Shown here: piece after piece, positions 26,405 to 34,324 of the stretch
Numbering within the stretch: position 1 is the first letter of the stretch
Layout of the letters: each line of letters opens with the position of its first letter
The notes under the pieces: generated by a model
What the model was told of the DNA's origin: nothing
The model's database searches: none
The model's input: the letters and a program-made list of their open reading frames with translations, nothing else
Assembly (NCBI RefSeq): GCF_001507855.1
Contig: NZ_LGEN01000003.1
Coordinates: 62,001 to 126,000, forward strand
Origin: Halomonas sp. 54_146
Lineage (GTDB): Bacteria > Pseudomonadota > Gammaproteobacteria > Pseudomonadales > Halomonadaceae
Direction of reading: 5' to 3'
Length of the DNA: 64,000 nt
Made by a program: the position numbers and the translations under genes

Positions 26405-26926
26405 ATGAATGCATCGCGTCAACCAGGCGTGCCTCACCCGCGCTTGGCCTTGCCAGAAAACCAGCCAGAAGACCAGCCAGAGGACTTGGTCGCCTTTCAG
26501 CAGTGGCTGAGTGATGCCATTCCTATGGTGAGTGCGCTGGGCATTAGCAAGATGACGCGCCAAGGCGATGCGCTAACGTGGCAGCTGGCAATAGTGCCGA
26601 ACCTTAACGATAAAGGCACAGGCTTCGGTGGCGCGCTCACGGCGCAAACCACGCTGCAAGGCTGGTGCTGGATCACGCTATGGCTGCGCGAACGCGGCCT
26701 GGCGCGCGACGTGGTGGTCGCTGAGGCCAGCCAGCGCTTTCTCGCGCCGGTCACAGGCGACTACCGCTTGATATGCACGCCAGCCGCGCCAGAAGGCCCC
26801 GCTCAACTTGCCAACAAGCTCGCTGAGCGCGGCAAAGGGCGCATTGCGCTGACCCAAAAGCTCTACTGTGGCGAGACACTCTGCCTGGAAGCCAGCGGCA
26901 GCTACGCCGTGTTGCCAGAGCATTAG
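26405..26926 (+). CDS. Hotdog-fold thioesterase, YiiD C-terminal domain type
   Basis: The 173-residue protein matches the putative thioesterase domain found at the C-terminus of YiiD. Visible features are LSDAIPMVSALGISK, the active-site-like PNLNDKGTGFGGALTAQTTL, AEASQRFLAPVTGDYRLIC and a final strand SGSYAVL. The first 30 residues are Pro/Glu-rich with a short NQPEDQPED repeat. YiiD's N-terminal acetyltransferase domain is absent. The acyl substrate is unknown. A small hairpin (AAGCCT/AGGCTT, 26941-26956) follows the stop and overlaps the -35 of the tRNA-Ser promoter. Confidence 0.82.
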   Translation: MNASRQPGVPHPRLALPENQPEDQPEDLVAFQQWLSDAIPMVSALGISKMTRQGDALTWQLAIVPNLNDKGTGFGGALTAQTTLQGWCWITLWLRERGLARDVVVAEASQRFLAPVTGDYRLICTPAAPEGPAQLANKLAERGKGRIALTQKLYCGETLCLEASGSYAVLPEH

Positions 26927-26954
26927 CGGAACCGCCTAAAAAGCCTGAAAAGGC

Positions 26955-26983
26955 TTGCTATTTCGAGGCTTAGCCCATAGTAT
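26955..26983 (+). promoter_or_regulatory. Promoter of tRNA-Ser
   Basis: TTGCTA (26955-26960) and TAGTAT (26978-26983) are separated by 17 bases. The tRNA starts about 50 bases further on. Confidence 0.65.
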
Positions 26984-27033
26984 ATGCGCCGTTCTGTCGA
27001 GAAAGGTTCAGCCTTTCAACAGAGCTAAAATGT

Positions 27034-27121
27034 GGAGAGGTGTCCGAGTGGTCGAAGGAGCACGCCTGGAAAGTGTGTAAGTCGTAAGGCTTCGAGGGTT
27101 CGAATCCCTCCCCCTCCGCCA
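27034..27121 (+). tRNA. tRNA-Ser(GGA)
   Basis: The 88-base class II tRNA has a long variable arm and anticodon loop CTGGAAA (anticodon GGA). The T-arm is GAGGG-TTCGAAT-CCCTC, and CCA is encoded. The acceptor strands are GGAGAGG and CCCCTCC, which leaves an A-C mismatch at pair 5:68. Everything else pairs normally. Confidence 0.97.
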
Positions 27122-27134
27122 CAGAATATAGATT

Positions 27135-27161
27135 AAGCCGCTGATTTCAGCGGCTTTTTTG
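27135..27161 (+). terminator. Intrinsic terminator after tRNA-Ser
   Basis: AAGCCGCTGA pairs with TCAGCGGCTT around a short T-rich loop and is followed by a TTTTTT run. Between this and the ttrA terminator (27162-27360) I see no gene. Confidence 0.92.
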
Positions 27162-27360
27162 TGTCTATCGTTTGGGTGGTTTATCCCCCAGCCATGCTTT
27201 AGTTTTGGCTGCCACCGAAACGCACAGGATGCTTTTGGACGGCCCTCCCTTCCGGGACATTTCAATCTGTGGCTTTGCTTTTGATCTTGCCCAGTAACAG
27301 CGGTCATCTCAATAGCTATTCAAGAACCACTGTTGGTGCGCTTATTTGTCATGCTTAACG

Positions 27361-27402
27361 CAAAATGGCCAGTCACAATTGTATGAGATTGATCCTGGCC
27401 AT
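27361..27402 (-). terminator. Candidate terminator of the ttrBCA operon
   Basis: Read on the minus strand, ATGGCCAG (27402-27395) pairs with CTGGCCAT (27372-27365) across a 22-base loop and is followed by TTTTGCG. It lies about 20 bases past the ttrA stop. The long loop makes it a weaker candidate. Confidence 0.5.
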
Positions 27403-27422
27403 CTGGGTTATACCTGTATCGG

Positions 27423-30400
27423 CTAGATTCGGCTCACCCTAACCGGTAGGCCTTGGCGCACGCTGGCACCGCTGATGGGTTCTAGCCAGGTGCCGTCGAC
27501 ATCCCGCGTTGGGTCTTTAAAGCCCAGGTCGTTGATGTTGATACCCGCCCGCATCCACGGCATATCCGGCTGAGATTGCCCATCAATAATATGCGGCGTG
27601 GCACCTAAATCTTTATGACCGTAGCCGTGTTCGATACCCAAAGCACCGGGCACTACGCTTTCGCTGACCAACGCTAGCCCCACCACGCTGCCGCCGGGGC
27701 TTTCAATGCGAATGGTGTCGCCGTGCTGAATGCCAAAGCGCTCGGCGTCTTGGCGGTGCATTTGCACTGGGTTGTAAGGCTTGATCATCCGCAGCCGTTC
27801 GTTGCCGATGGCATAGGAATTCATCAGGTTAGATTTGAACGAGAACGCCAGCAGCGGCCATTCCTGTTCTGAAAACACCTCGCGCATGGTCTGCTTGTTG
27901 GCCATTTTAGGTAGCGAATGACACGGTACACCACGGTTTGGCAGGCCGTTCGTGGTGTCAATGCTGGTGCCTACCGCTTCGTTGTAAACGCATAAGGTCT
28001 GTTTCCATTGGTGCTTCAAGTGCTCGCCAACAAAGTGTTCGCTGGCATCTTCAAAGCGCCCGCCACGTGCGTAAAGGTAGGCCACGCGCTTGCGCTCGGC
28101 GGCTTTCAGCGTGCGTTCAAGCTTGGGCAGCAATGGCGCAATACCGCCATGGGCAACATCAGCGTCATTGGCTTCCGGCAGCGGATCGTCTTGAAAGGCG
28201 ATATTGGCGGCGGCGCGCAAATAGTAGTCTTCAGCACGATTAAGCGGGTGCAGGTTGCCCTCGGCATCGGGAATGGCGTTGTCGCCAAAACCAGGCAGCC
28301 CCAGGCGCTTGGCCACGGCAATAAAGAAGCTGTCCATGGAAACCGGCTCACCTTCGGCGGTTTTCTGCTGGCGCGGTTCCACCACTGGCCAGCAGGCGGT
28401 CGTCAGCTTGCCCAGGGTGCCTTTCCATGAACCCGTAAACCCCCATACTTCGTACATCACCGAATCGGGCACGATGTAGTCGGCGTAGCGGTTAGTTTCG
28501 TTGATAAACCCATCGACAGCGACAAACAACCCCAGCCGTTTGGGGTCTTTGAGCTTATCGACAATCACGCCTTTCAGGCCCGCTTGGCCATAAATCGGGT
28601 TGGCCATACAACCAATCACCGCTTTGATGGGGTAGGGGTAACCATCTAGTGCGGAAGGTAAATGCTCGGTGAGCGTAGGCGGTGCTAATGAGCGCCACGG
28701 TGCTTTGGCCGGGTAAGGGTTCACGCCAGCGGCGACCTTGCGTTGGTACTCCGATGATTTTTCATAAGGGAAGCGTGAGCGGGAAAGGAACACGCCTTGA
28801 GGACCGCGCTTGCCGGGGAAGTTGGCTAAATCGTAGCGCGGGCCTGCTCCCGTGCCGCTGTAGGTGCCACCACCCACCGCGCTGCCGCCTTTCATGTTGT
28901 AGTTGCCTGCTAGCAGGTTGAGCATTTGCACACCGAACGCGGCGTAAAAGCCGTTGCCCGACATCATGCCGCCGTGGCAGTTAACCGCAGCTTTTCTACC
29001 ATGGCTGGCGTAGCGGCGAGCGAGGTCAATAATCGTCGCTTTGGGAATGCCGCAATGTTCAGCGTAGGCGTCCAGGTCGTACTCATTAGCAGATTCACGC
29101 AGCAGCGTCAGGCTGGTTTTGACCGTTACCGTGGTGCCATCGGCCAACATTACCGGGCGCTCGGCAAACAGCTCGGCAGCCATCACCTCTTCGCTTAGCG
29201 CAAGTTCACCGTCGGCTACCACAACGGGGGTGTCTGCATCACTGCCAGCTTCCGCGAGGCCAAGGTCGCTGGCGCGTAAAAAGTAGCCCCGGCGGGGGTG
29301 CTCGAAGGTATCAATCACCAAATGCGTGGCGTTGGAGTGAGTGGTTTCACCAGCAGCATCAGCGGCGGCTTTGCCGGGCAGGGCGAGGAAATCGCTAGCG
29401 TAGCCTTGGTTATCCAGCAGCCACTGAATCACCGCCATGGCAAAGGCGCTATCGGTGCCGGGGCGAATGGGCACCCAATGGTTATTGTCGGCGGCATGCG
29501 AGGTAGCGGCATTCAACGCGGGGTCAATGACTACGTACTCTAGCGTTCCGGCGGCTCGCGCCTGGGCAATCAAGCGGCCCTGGCGTTTAAACGGGTTACC
29601 CGCTTGGCTGGGCGCACAGCCGATATACATGATAAACCGTGCGTTCTGGATATCAGGCTTGACGTGGGAGTTGGTGACGATGTTGTTCATCACCGCCCCA
29701 GAACCCATACGAAACGCTAAGCCACAGTAAGCGCCATGGTGGCCATAGTTGCGCGTCGCAAAGGCGTTGAGGGTAAAGCGTTTGAGTAGCTCTGAGCGCC
29801 CGTAGTCGGTGGCTTCCATCACCATTAGCTGGTTAGCCTTGGGGCCATATTCCGGGTTTTCAGGGTCAATCAGCGTGTCGTGGTCGCGAATATCACGCAG
29901 GCCTTCTACCTGGCCTTCGCCAAACAGATCGCCGCCTTCGCAGATTTCTTCAATCAGCTGCTCGAAGGAAATTTTCTGCCACTCACGGCTGCCGCGTTCG
30001 CCTACCCGTTTAAGGCAGTGGTCGACCCGGAACGGGTTGGTGATTTGGCTCATCATCGCGTTGCCGCGGGCGCAGGCGGTAGAACGGTTGACCTGGCCTT
30101 GGCCGCCGTAGGCACTAACGCTGCGCAGCGCTTCGGCTACGGGGGTGCGCATGGGCAGGTGGTCATCTGCCGAAAGCGGATGGTAAGGGTTGCCCGAAAC
30201 CCGCAGCACTTCGCCCTGGGTGTCATCAACGCGTACCCGCACGCCGCACTGTGTGGTGCAGCCGTAGCAAATGGTAAAGGCGACCCGCTGGTCGGGGGTG
30301 AGGGTGAGCTCGCCGGTGTCTAAATCAACGCGATACTCCGGTGTTAGCGAGTTGCCATGAATATTGTGCTTGGGTTTTTCACCCGCGCTGCCGGTCACGC

Positions 30401-30518
30401 CTTTGGCCATTTTGGCCAGCGGGTCAGCATAGCCCACTGCAAAGGTGGCGGCACCGCCTGCGGCAGCGGCGCCTTTTAAAAACCGGCGGCGTGAGGGGTC
30501 TTGAGCAGACTTAGCCAT
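27423..30518 (-). CDS. ttrA: Tetrathionate reductase catalytic subunit TtrA (molybdopterin)
   Basis: TtrA is the periplasm-facing molybdopterin guanine dinucleotide enzyme that reduces tetrathionate to thiosulfate in anaerobic respiration. The 1031-residue precursor begins with a twin-arginine signal (SRRRFLKGAAAAGGAATFAVG). An N-terminal iron-sulfur cysteine motif follows (ICYGCTTQCGVRVRV, with a later cysteine in RSTACARG). Segments typical of TtrA include GGDLFGEGQVEGLRDI, HGAYCGLAFRMGSGA, AGNPFKRQGRLIAQAR, HGGMMSGNGFYAAFG and the ending NDLGFKDPTRDVDG. Length agrees with Salmonella TtrA (about 1020). Its start overlaps the ttrC stop by eight bases. A related arsenate or selenate enzyme cannot be wholly excluded, but both partner subunits are also of Ttr type. 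Confidence 0.9.
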   Translation of the reverse strand: MAKSAQDPSRRRFLKGAAAAGGAATFAVGYADPLAKMAKGVTGSAGEKPKHNIHGNSLTPEYRVDLDTGELTLTPDQRVAFTICYGCTTQCGVRVRVDDTQGEVLRVSGNPYHPLSADDHLPMRTPVAEALRSVSAYGGQGQVNRSTACARGNAMMSQITNPFRVDHCLKRVGERGSREWQKISFEQLIEEICEGGDLFGEGQVEGLRDIRDHDTLIDPENPEYGPKANQLMVMEATDYGRSELLKRFTLNAFATRNYGHHGAYCGLAFRMGSGAVMNNIVTNSHVKPDIQNARFIMYIGCAPSQAGNPFKRQGRLIAQARAAGTLEYVVIDPALNAATSHAADNNHWVPIRPGTDSAFAMAVIQWLLDNQGYASDFLALPGKAAADAAGETTHSNATHLVIDTFEHPRRGYFLRASDLGLAEAGSDADTPVVVADGELALSEEVMAAELFAERPVMLADGTTVTVKTSLTLLRESANEYDLDAYAEHCGIPKATIIDLARRYASHGRKAAVNCHGGMMSGNGFYAAFGVQMLNLLAGNYNMKGGSAVGGGTYSGTGAGPRYDLANFPGKRGPQGVFLSRSRFPYEKSSEYQRKVAAGVNPYPAKAPWRSLAPPTLTEHLPSALDGYPYPIKAVIGCMANPIYGQAGLKGVIVDKLKDPKRLGLFVAVDGFINETNRYADYIVPDSVMYEVWGFTGSWKGTLGKLTTACWPVVEPRQQKTAEGEPVSMDSFFIAVAKRLGLPGFGDNAIPDAEGNLHPLNRAEDYYLRAAANIAFQDDPLPEANDADVAHGGIAPLLPKLERTLKAAERKRVAYLYARGGRFEDASEHFVGEHLKHQWKQTLCVYNEAVGTSIDTTNGLPNRGVPCHSLPKMANKQTMREVFSEQEWPLLAFSFKSNLMNSYAIGNERLRMIKPYNPVQMHRQDAERFGIQHGDTIRIESPGGSVVGLALVSESVVPGALGIEHGYGHKDLGATPHIIDGQSQPDMPWMRAGININDLGFKDPTRDVDGTWLEPISGASVRQGLPVRVSRI

Positions 30519-31713
30519 GGTTAGGCGCTCCTTGTTTAGTATTCAGAGAGTCATTGGTAGCCGCAATAGCGTCACTGGACGCCTGGGCATCGAGAGAAGT
30601 GCCGCCTTGCTGGGCTTGCCGCCAGGGCATAAACAGTTCAATCAGCAAAATCGCGGCGAGCCACAGGCCAAAGGTGCCGACAATACCCAAGATGCCGGAA
30701 GAGCCAGCGGGAATGCCATAGTGGTGGAAGCCTGCACTGTTACGCGCCACATGCTGAACATCCATCAATACCACCCAGCGGAACATCCAGCCCATGTGAA
30801 TGGCCACCAGCCCCAGCAGCCACGCCCAGGCAAAAAGAGTAGGTTGGCGCTGGGGTGAGCGTGTTAGTAGCACGATAACGGCCGCAAATAGAGCGATACC
30901 GGTAATGCCTCCCCATAGCGCAGTGCTGCGCCAGGAAGGGCTATGGCGCACGGATTCCAGCGCGGCAGCCACCGAGCCAACTTGGGCATTAACGCCATCT
31001 AAAAACCAGCTTGTCGCGATCAGCCCTGCCGCCGCGCAGGCTGCCAGCAGTACATACAGCATCTGGCGAATAGCGGCCTGTGAACCTAGCCCGCTTACTC
31101 GGTTAAGTACTAACACCAGCCCGGCGGCGGCGATAAACCCAGTGGCCACTAGCATGGGCGGCAGCCATACGGTGTTCCACAAGGGGCGCGCCTTAACAAT
31201 GGCAAGCTCTGCCCCGGTGTAGAGCATAATGCTGCTGGAAATCACCAGCGCGGCCAGGCCAACCACGGCTACCAACGCTTTAGGCGTTGCGCCATTGCCA
31301 AAACTCAGCCACTTGGCGAGCAGCCCGCTAAGCCCGGGGGCGTTGCGCTGCTCCTGTAGCGCGGGGCGCCAAGCCAGCCAGGCAAGGCCCAACACGCTGA
31401 GCAGATAAAGCGGTAGCACCACACTGCCAATCGACATCCATGAGTGGGTGTTGGCGTAGGCATAAAAGTGCCAGAAACGCAGCGGTTGGTGTAGGTCGGC
31501 TAGCAGTGCCACAGGGGCCACCAGCGCGGTGCTGACCGAAGCAATAAGCGCCAGGCGGGCGGTGGGTAGCCAAGCTTTTTTGCCGAATACCAGCGCGGGG
31601 GCCGCTAGCCACAGGCTGGCATACGAGATGGCAATCATAAAAAAGTATTGTACCGCCCAGGGGTACCAGGCGATGTCATAGCGCGGTGCCAGTAGCTCAA
31701 TGGTGGAATTCAT
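30511..31713 (-). CDS. ttrC: Tetrathionate reductase membrane subunit TtrC (NrfD/PsrC type)
   Basis: The 400-residue start at 31713 is preferred, because AGGAG lies seven bases ahead and MNSTIELLAPRYDIAWYPWAVQYFFM opens like NrfD-family proteins. The longer frame to 31791 would overlap ttrB far more. About nine hydrophobic helices are visible, such as ALVAVVGLAALVISSSIMLY and ALWGGITGIALFAAVIVLL. They anchor the complex and pass quinol electrons to TtrB. The C-terminal tail is Ser/Asp/Gln-rich (TSLDAQASSDAIAATNDS) and longer than expected. It overlaps ttrB by 17 bases and ttrA by 8, giving a tightly coupled ttrBCA operon. Confidence 0.87.
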   Translation of the reverse strand: MNSTIELLAPRYDIAWYPWAVQYFFMIAISYASLWLAAPALVFGKKAWLPTARLALIASVSTALVAPVALLADLHQPLRFWHFYAYANTHSWMSIGSVVLPLYLLSVLGLAWLAWRPALQEQRNAPGLSGLLAKWLSFGNGATPKALVAVVGLAALVISSSIMLYTGAELAIVKARPLWNTVWLPPMLVATGFIAAAGLVLVLNRVSGLGSQAAIRQMLYVLLAACAAAGLIATSWFLDGVNAQVGSVAAALESVRHSPSWRSTALWGGITGIALFAAVIVLLTRSPQRQPTLFAWAWLLGLVAIHMGWMFRWVVLMDVQHVARNSAGFHHYGIPAGSSGILGIVGTFGLWLAAILLIELFMPWRQAQQGGTSLDAQASSDAIAATNDSLNTKQGAPNHG

Positions 31714-32473
31714 AGCCCATCTCCTGACCGTGTGGGTCGAGTACTTCAAGTGCCACGGGTTCTGCCGTGGGTCGCGTGGTGAAGCGCTCATCCATGCCGA
31801 GGTAAAACACCTGGGGAATGGTATTTTTTTCTGGCTGAAGCACCATTAAGGCATCGCGGTGCTCGCGCATCATGCGGCTGATTTGGCTATCCGGGTCACG
31901 CATATCACCAATAATGCGCGCCCCACCCACGCAGCTTTCGACACAGGCGGGCAGTAGCCCTGCTTCTAAGCGGTGCGCGCAGAAGGTGCATTTATCAGCG
32001 GTTTGGGTGCGTTCGTTAATAAAGCGTGCGTCGTAAGGGCAGGCGTTAACGCAATAAGCGCAGCCCACGCAGCGGTCACTATCAACAACCACAATGCCAT
32101 CTTGCTGTTGGTAGGTGGCTTCAACCGGGCAAACCGGCACGCAGGGAGGGTTTTCGCAATGGTTGCACAGCCGTGGCAGCATAAAGGTCGCCAGCTCACC
32201 GGTTTCCTGATGCTGTACTTCGTATTGAGAAACCGTGGTACGAAATTGGCCCAGCGGTGCAGCGTTTTCGATATGACACGACACCGTGCAAGCCTGGCAG
32301 CCAATGCACTGGCGAAGATCAATCAGCATCCCGTAGCGTTTGGTGGGGTCGCCTTCTCGACGGGCAGGCTGCTGATTGATACCCGCGTGGGCAAGGCTAG
32401 ATAGTGGCACTAGCGCAGCGCCCGCACTTAGGCGAGCCAGCTGGCCTAATAACGACCGGCGTATGGCGTCCAT
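31697..32473 (-). CDS. ttrB: Tetrathionate reductase iron-sulfur subunit TtrB
   Basis: The 258-residue protein carries electrons from TtrC to TtrA. It holds four cysteine clusters of the DmsB/PsrB type: CIGCQACTVSC, LCNHCENPPCVPVCP, CVGCAYCVNACP and CTFCAHRLEAGLLPACVESC. These predict four [4Fe-4S] centres. The N-terminus has a hydrophobic leader preceded by arginines (AIRRSLLGQLARLSAGAALVP...), consistent with export along with TtrA. GGAGG precedes the ATG. It is the first gene of ttrBCA, with an FNR-type box 131 bases upstream. Confidence 0.9.
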   Translation of the reverse strand: MDAIRRSLLGQLARLSAGAALVPLSSLAHAGINQQPARREGDPTKRYGMLIDLRQCIGCQACTVSCHIENAAPLGQFRTTVSQYEVQHQETGELATFMLPRLCNHCENPPCVPVCPVEATYQQQDGIVVVDSDRCVGCAYCVNACPYDARFINERTQTADKCTFCAHRLEAGLLPACVESCVGGARIIGDMRDPDSQISRMMREHRDALMVLQPEKNTIPQVFYLGMDERFTTRPTAEPVALEVLDPHGQEMGYEFHH

Positions 32474-32603
32474 AACGCCTCCTTAGCTGATAAGCAGGGT
32501 TTATAAAAATGGGGTTTATAAAAAAATGAGCGGGTGAAAAATGCCGTTCACAGGGCGAACGATGACAATGCGCTAAGCATACGCCTTTGGTTGTAGGGAA
32601 AAG

Positions 32604-32617
32604 TTGATATGTGTCAA
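32604..32617 (-). promoter_or_regulatory. FNR/ANR-type box upstream of ttrB
   Basis: Read on the minus strand the site is TTGACACATATCAA, matching TTGAT-N4-ATCAA at 9 of 10 defined bases. A TATGCT hexamer lies at 32577-32582. If it is the -10, the box centre falls about 41 bases upstream of the predicted start, the class II activator position. The ttrB ATG lies about 130 bases downstream of the box. Confidence 0.72.
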
Positions 32618-32730
32618 TGGATTAGCGCCAGTTTCTTAATGCTCACTTAATGTTGAGCGGCTAACTGGCTGTTTTGTATATGGAAGCTGTTTTGTATGCA
32701 AAAGCTTTTTTAAGGCTTGATATCAAGTAA

Positions 32731-32766
32731 AACGCTTGCCTCAGCGCGTGAGGCAAGCGTTTTTTC
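32731..32766. terminator. Bidirectional terminator between the DUF2892 gene and ttrB
   Basis: AAACGCTTGCCTCA (32731-32744) pairs with TGAGGCAAGCGTTT (32750-32763). On the plus strand it runs into TTTTTT, on the minus strand into GTTTTAC. It ends the rhodanese-DsrE-DUF2892 transcript just before the ttr promoter region. A perfect 12-bp palindrome CTTGATATCAAG (32717-32728) lies alongside. Confidence 0.85.
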
Positions 32767-32785
32767 TACGGCCGACGGCTAGCGG

Positions 32786-32974
32786 CTATTTAATCTTGCA
32801 GGTATTAATGCCCAGTAGCTTATAGGCGGGGCAGAAGTTAAATAAGCCAGTGGCTAGCGGCAATACGCCGATCCAGCCCCACACCCCAATAGTGCCTGTC
32901 AGCGCCAGCACTATCAGTACAATCCCCACCACAATACGTAAGATCTTATCGATACCACCTACATTGCTACTCAT
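32786..32974 (-). CDS. DUF2892 small membrane protein
   Basis: The 62-residue protein has two hydrophobic helices (ILRIVVGIVLIVLALTG and WIGVLPLATGLFNFC) and the DUF2892 ending FNFCPAYKLLGINTCK with two cysteines. DUF2892 domains occur alone and fused to rhodaneses such as YgaP, where the membrane part is thought to handle sulfur species. AAGGAG lies seven bases ahead of the ATG. It is the third gene after the exported rhodanese and DsrE-like genes, and a strong terminator follows. A role in handling sulfane sulfur next to tetrathionate reductase is inference. Confidence 0.85.
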   Translation of the reverse strand: MSSNVGGIDKILRIVVGIVLIVLALTGTIGVWGWIGVLPLATGLFNFCPAYKLLGINTCKIK

Positions 32975-33019
32975 ACCGAACTCCTTATCTCACTGAGTTT
33001 GTAAAGAATTTGCCGAAAA

Positions 33020-33508
33020 TTAAAAGCTGAAAACAGGAATGGACGGATCACGCATCATTTCCGCTATGGGGCCAGGAGCCGCAACGCCCACGCCCTCAAG
33101 AAGATTGTCTTGCTCATTTTCGCTGTTAGGTAGGTAGATGGCACACACATCCACGTTGGCACCATTTTCTAACAGCATGCTAAGAATACCTTCGGGTTTG
33201 ACCTGGCCTGCCGGGTTACTCGGCGGTGTATTGATGGCCTCGCTGCTTTCATAACCCTCAACGGCCAAATCACCGGCGGCATCACACAGCAGTATATGCA
33301 GGCTGGTGCCTTGCTGCTGCATGGCGCTGGAAAGAATCATGGCCATGCCTTGGGTCTGCAGTGAGCTGCTGGAAAGCATCACTAAGGCTTGATCTTTCTG
33401 TTCTTCGCCGCCGTGATTGTCGGCCATTGCGAAGCCTGAAAAAGCGATAGCAGCGGTAGCGGCTGCCAGTGTCAGCATTGGGTTGTTTTTTCTACGGATA
33501 ATCGTCAT
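33020..33508 (-). CDS. Exported DsrE-like sulfur-relay protein
   Basis: The 162-residue protein starts with a signal peptide (NPMLTLAAATAAIAFSGFAMA|DNHGG). The mature part follows the DsrE/DsrF alpha-beta pattern: ALVMLSSSSLQTQGMAMILSSAMQQQG, then ILLCDAAGDLAV and ILSMLLENGANVDVCAIYLPN. Two cysteines (in LLCDAA and VDVCAIY) sit where DsrE-type proteins carry persulfide-handling residues. A periplasmic location is unusual for classical cytoplasmic DsrEFH and points to handling exported sulfur compounds. It lies between the rhodanese and DUF2892 genes on the same strand. Confidence 0.75.
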   Translation of the reverse strand: MTIIRRKNNPMLTLAAATAAIAFSGFAMADNHGGEEQKDQALVMLSSSSLQTQGMAMILSSAMQQQGTSLHILLCDAAGDLAVEGYESSEAINTPPSNPAGQVKPEGILSMLLENGANVDVCAIYLPNSENEQDNLLEGVGVAAPGPIAEMMRDPSIPVFSF

Positions 33509-33518
33509 AGGGTCACCT

Positions 33519-33618
33519 TGTCGTTCTTGGTTAATGTCGTTCTTGGTTAATGTCGGTCTTGGTCAATGTCTCTGGCTCAACTACTTAAAGCGGCTGAGCC
33601 AGTTAAAGCAGCTGAGCC
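33519..33618 (-). repeat. Two small tandem-repeat blocks between the rhodanese and DsrE genes
   Basis: Three 16-base units at 33519, 33535 and 33551 (TGTCGTTCTTGGTTAA, the last with two changes) are followed by two 18-base units at 33583 and 33601 (ACTTAAAGCGGCTGAGCC and a two-base variant). Together they fill almost the whole 123-base gap between the two genes. Confidence 0.9.
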
Positions 33619-33631
33619 AGGTGTCGGAATA

Positions 33632-34222
33632 TTAATCGGCAGGGTGCCAGGCAACGTCAGGGTTGATGTCATAGCTCCAGGGAAGGCCCGAATTACGCCA
33701 GCCGTCCAGCGCCCGAACGCCCTTTGAGTTACCTTCTTTTAGCGTTCCCCCCTCGAAACCGTCGGTCACCGAGTAGACTTCGCTGTAGCCCATATCGGTA
33801 ATGGCATCGGCAGCGGGGGCGCTGCGGGTGGCACCAGAACGGCACATGACAATAATCGGATCATCCTTGCTGGCGCCCTGTGCTTCTATGGCCGCTTTTA
33901 CCTGCGCTTCGAAGTCAGTGTTCTTAACCATCGGCCACGTCTTGGCGTCTTCATCGAAATTATCGCGGTCGGCCAGCACCCAAGGCACATGGATATCGGT
34001 AGGTTCGGCGAAACCAGTAAACTTGACCTCGATGGGGTCGCGAACATCAATCAGTACAGCACGATCGTTTTGCTGCAGAAGTTCATTGGCCTCAATAGCC
34101 GAAACATAGAGACCCAGCGATGTTTCGCGGTAAGCCTCAACCTCCTCTGCAAAGGAAGGCGCAACGCCTAATGTCATGGTGATTCCTAGTGCGGCCAGTG
34201 TTGGCATCAAGGTCTTTTTCAT
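33632..34222 (-). CDS. Exported rhodanese-like sulfurtransferase
   Basis: The 196-residue protein begins with a signal peptide (LMPTLAALGITMTLGVAPSFA|EEVE), so it should act in the periplasm. The rhodanese domain shows AVLIDVRDPIEVKFTGFAEP and the active-site loop IVMCRSGATRSAPAA with the catalytic cysteine. It ends with VYSVTDGFEGGTLKEGNSKG, DGWRNSGLPW. GAGGA lies well placed before the ATG. It leads a three-gene unit with the DsrE and DUF2892 genes, behind its own FNR-type box. The likely role is sulfane-sulfur transfer linked to tetrathionate or thiosulfate turnover; that is inferred from neighbours. Confidence 0.87.
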   Translation of the reverse strand: MKKTLMPTLAALGITMTLGVAPSFAEEVEAYRETSLGLYVSAIEANELLQQNDRAVLIDVRDPIEVKFTGFAEPTDIHVPWVLADRDNFDEDAKTWPMVKNTDFEAQVKAAIEAQGASKDDPIIVMCRSGATRSAPAADAITDMGYSEVYSVTDGFEGGTLKEGNSKGVRALDGWRNSGLPWSYDINPDVAWHPAD

Positions 34223-34310
34223 AACATTTTCCTCTAACGTAATAACTTAAATCGTGAATGGAAAGCATAGACGTCTTTTCGCTTGAGAACACGAGGCAAG
34301 TGGTCGCAGC

Positions 34311-34324
34311 TTGATCTATGTCAA
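34311..34324 (-). promoter_or_regulatory. FNR/ANR-type box upstream of the rhodanese gene
   Basis: Read on the minus strand the site is TTGACATAGATCAA, with the same two half-sites as the box ahead of ttrB and only the 4-base spacer different. A TATGCT hexamer at 34264-34269 would put the box centre about 60 bases upstream of transcription start, a class I distance. The start codon is 89 bases beyond the box. Confidence 0.7.

Noticed and set aside
27008-27307. Minus-strand ORF of 99 codons across tRNA-Ser
   Set aside because: Its RGRDSNPRSLTTYTLSRRAPS stretch is the well-known false translation of the antisense of a serine tRNA; no ribosome site or family match.
27423-30518. Formate dehydrogenase or DMSO reductase as alternative for the molybdoenzyme
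   Set aside because: No selenocysteine or formate-type motif is seen. Length, the GNPFKRQ and DLFGEGQVEGL segments and the B-C-A gene order fit TtrA better.
32717-32728. CTTGATATCAAG palindrome as a further FNR site
   Set aside because: The half-sites TTGAT and ATCAA overlap here instead of being four bases apart, so an FNR dimer would not fit.
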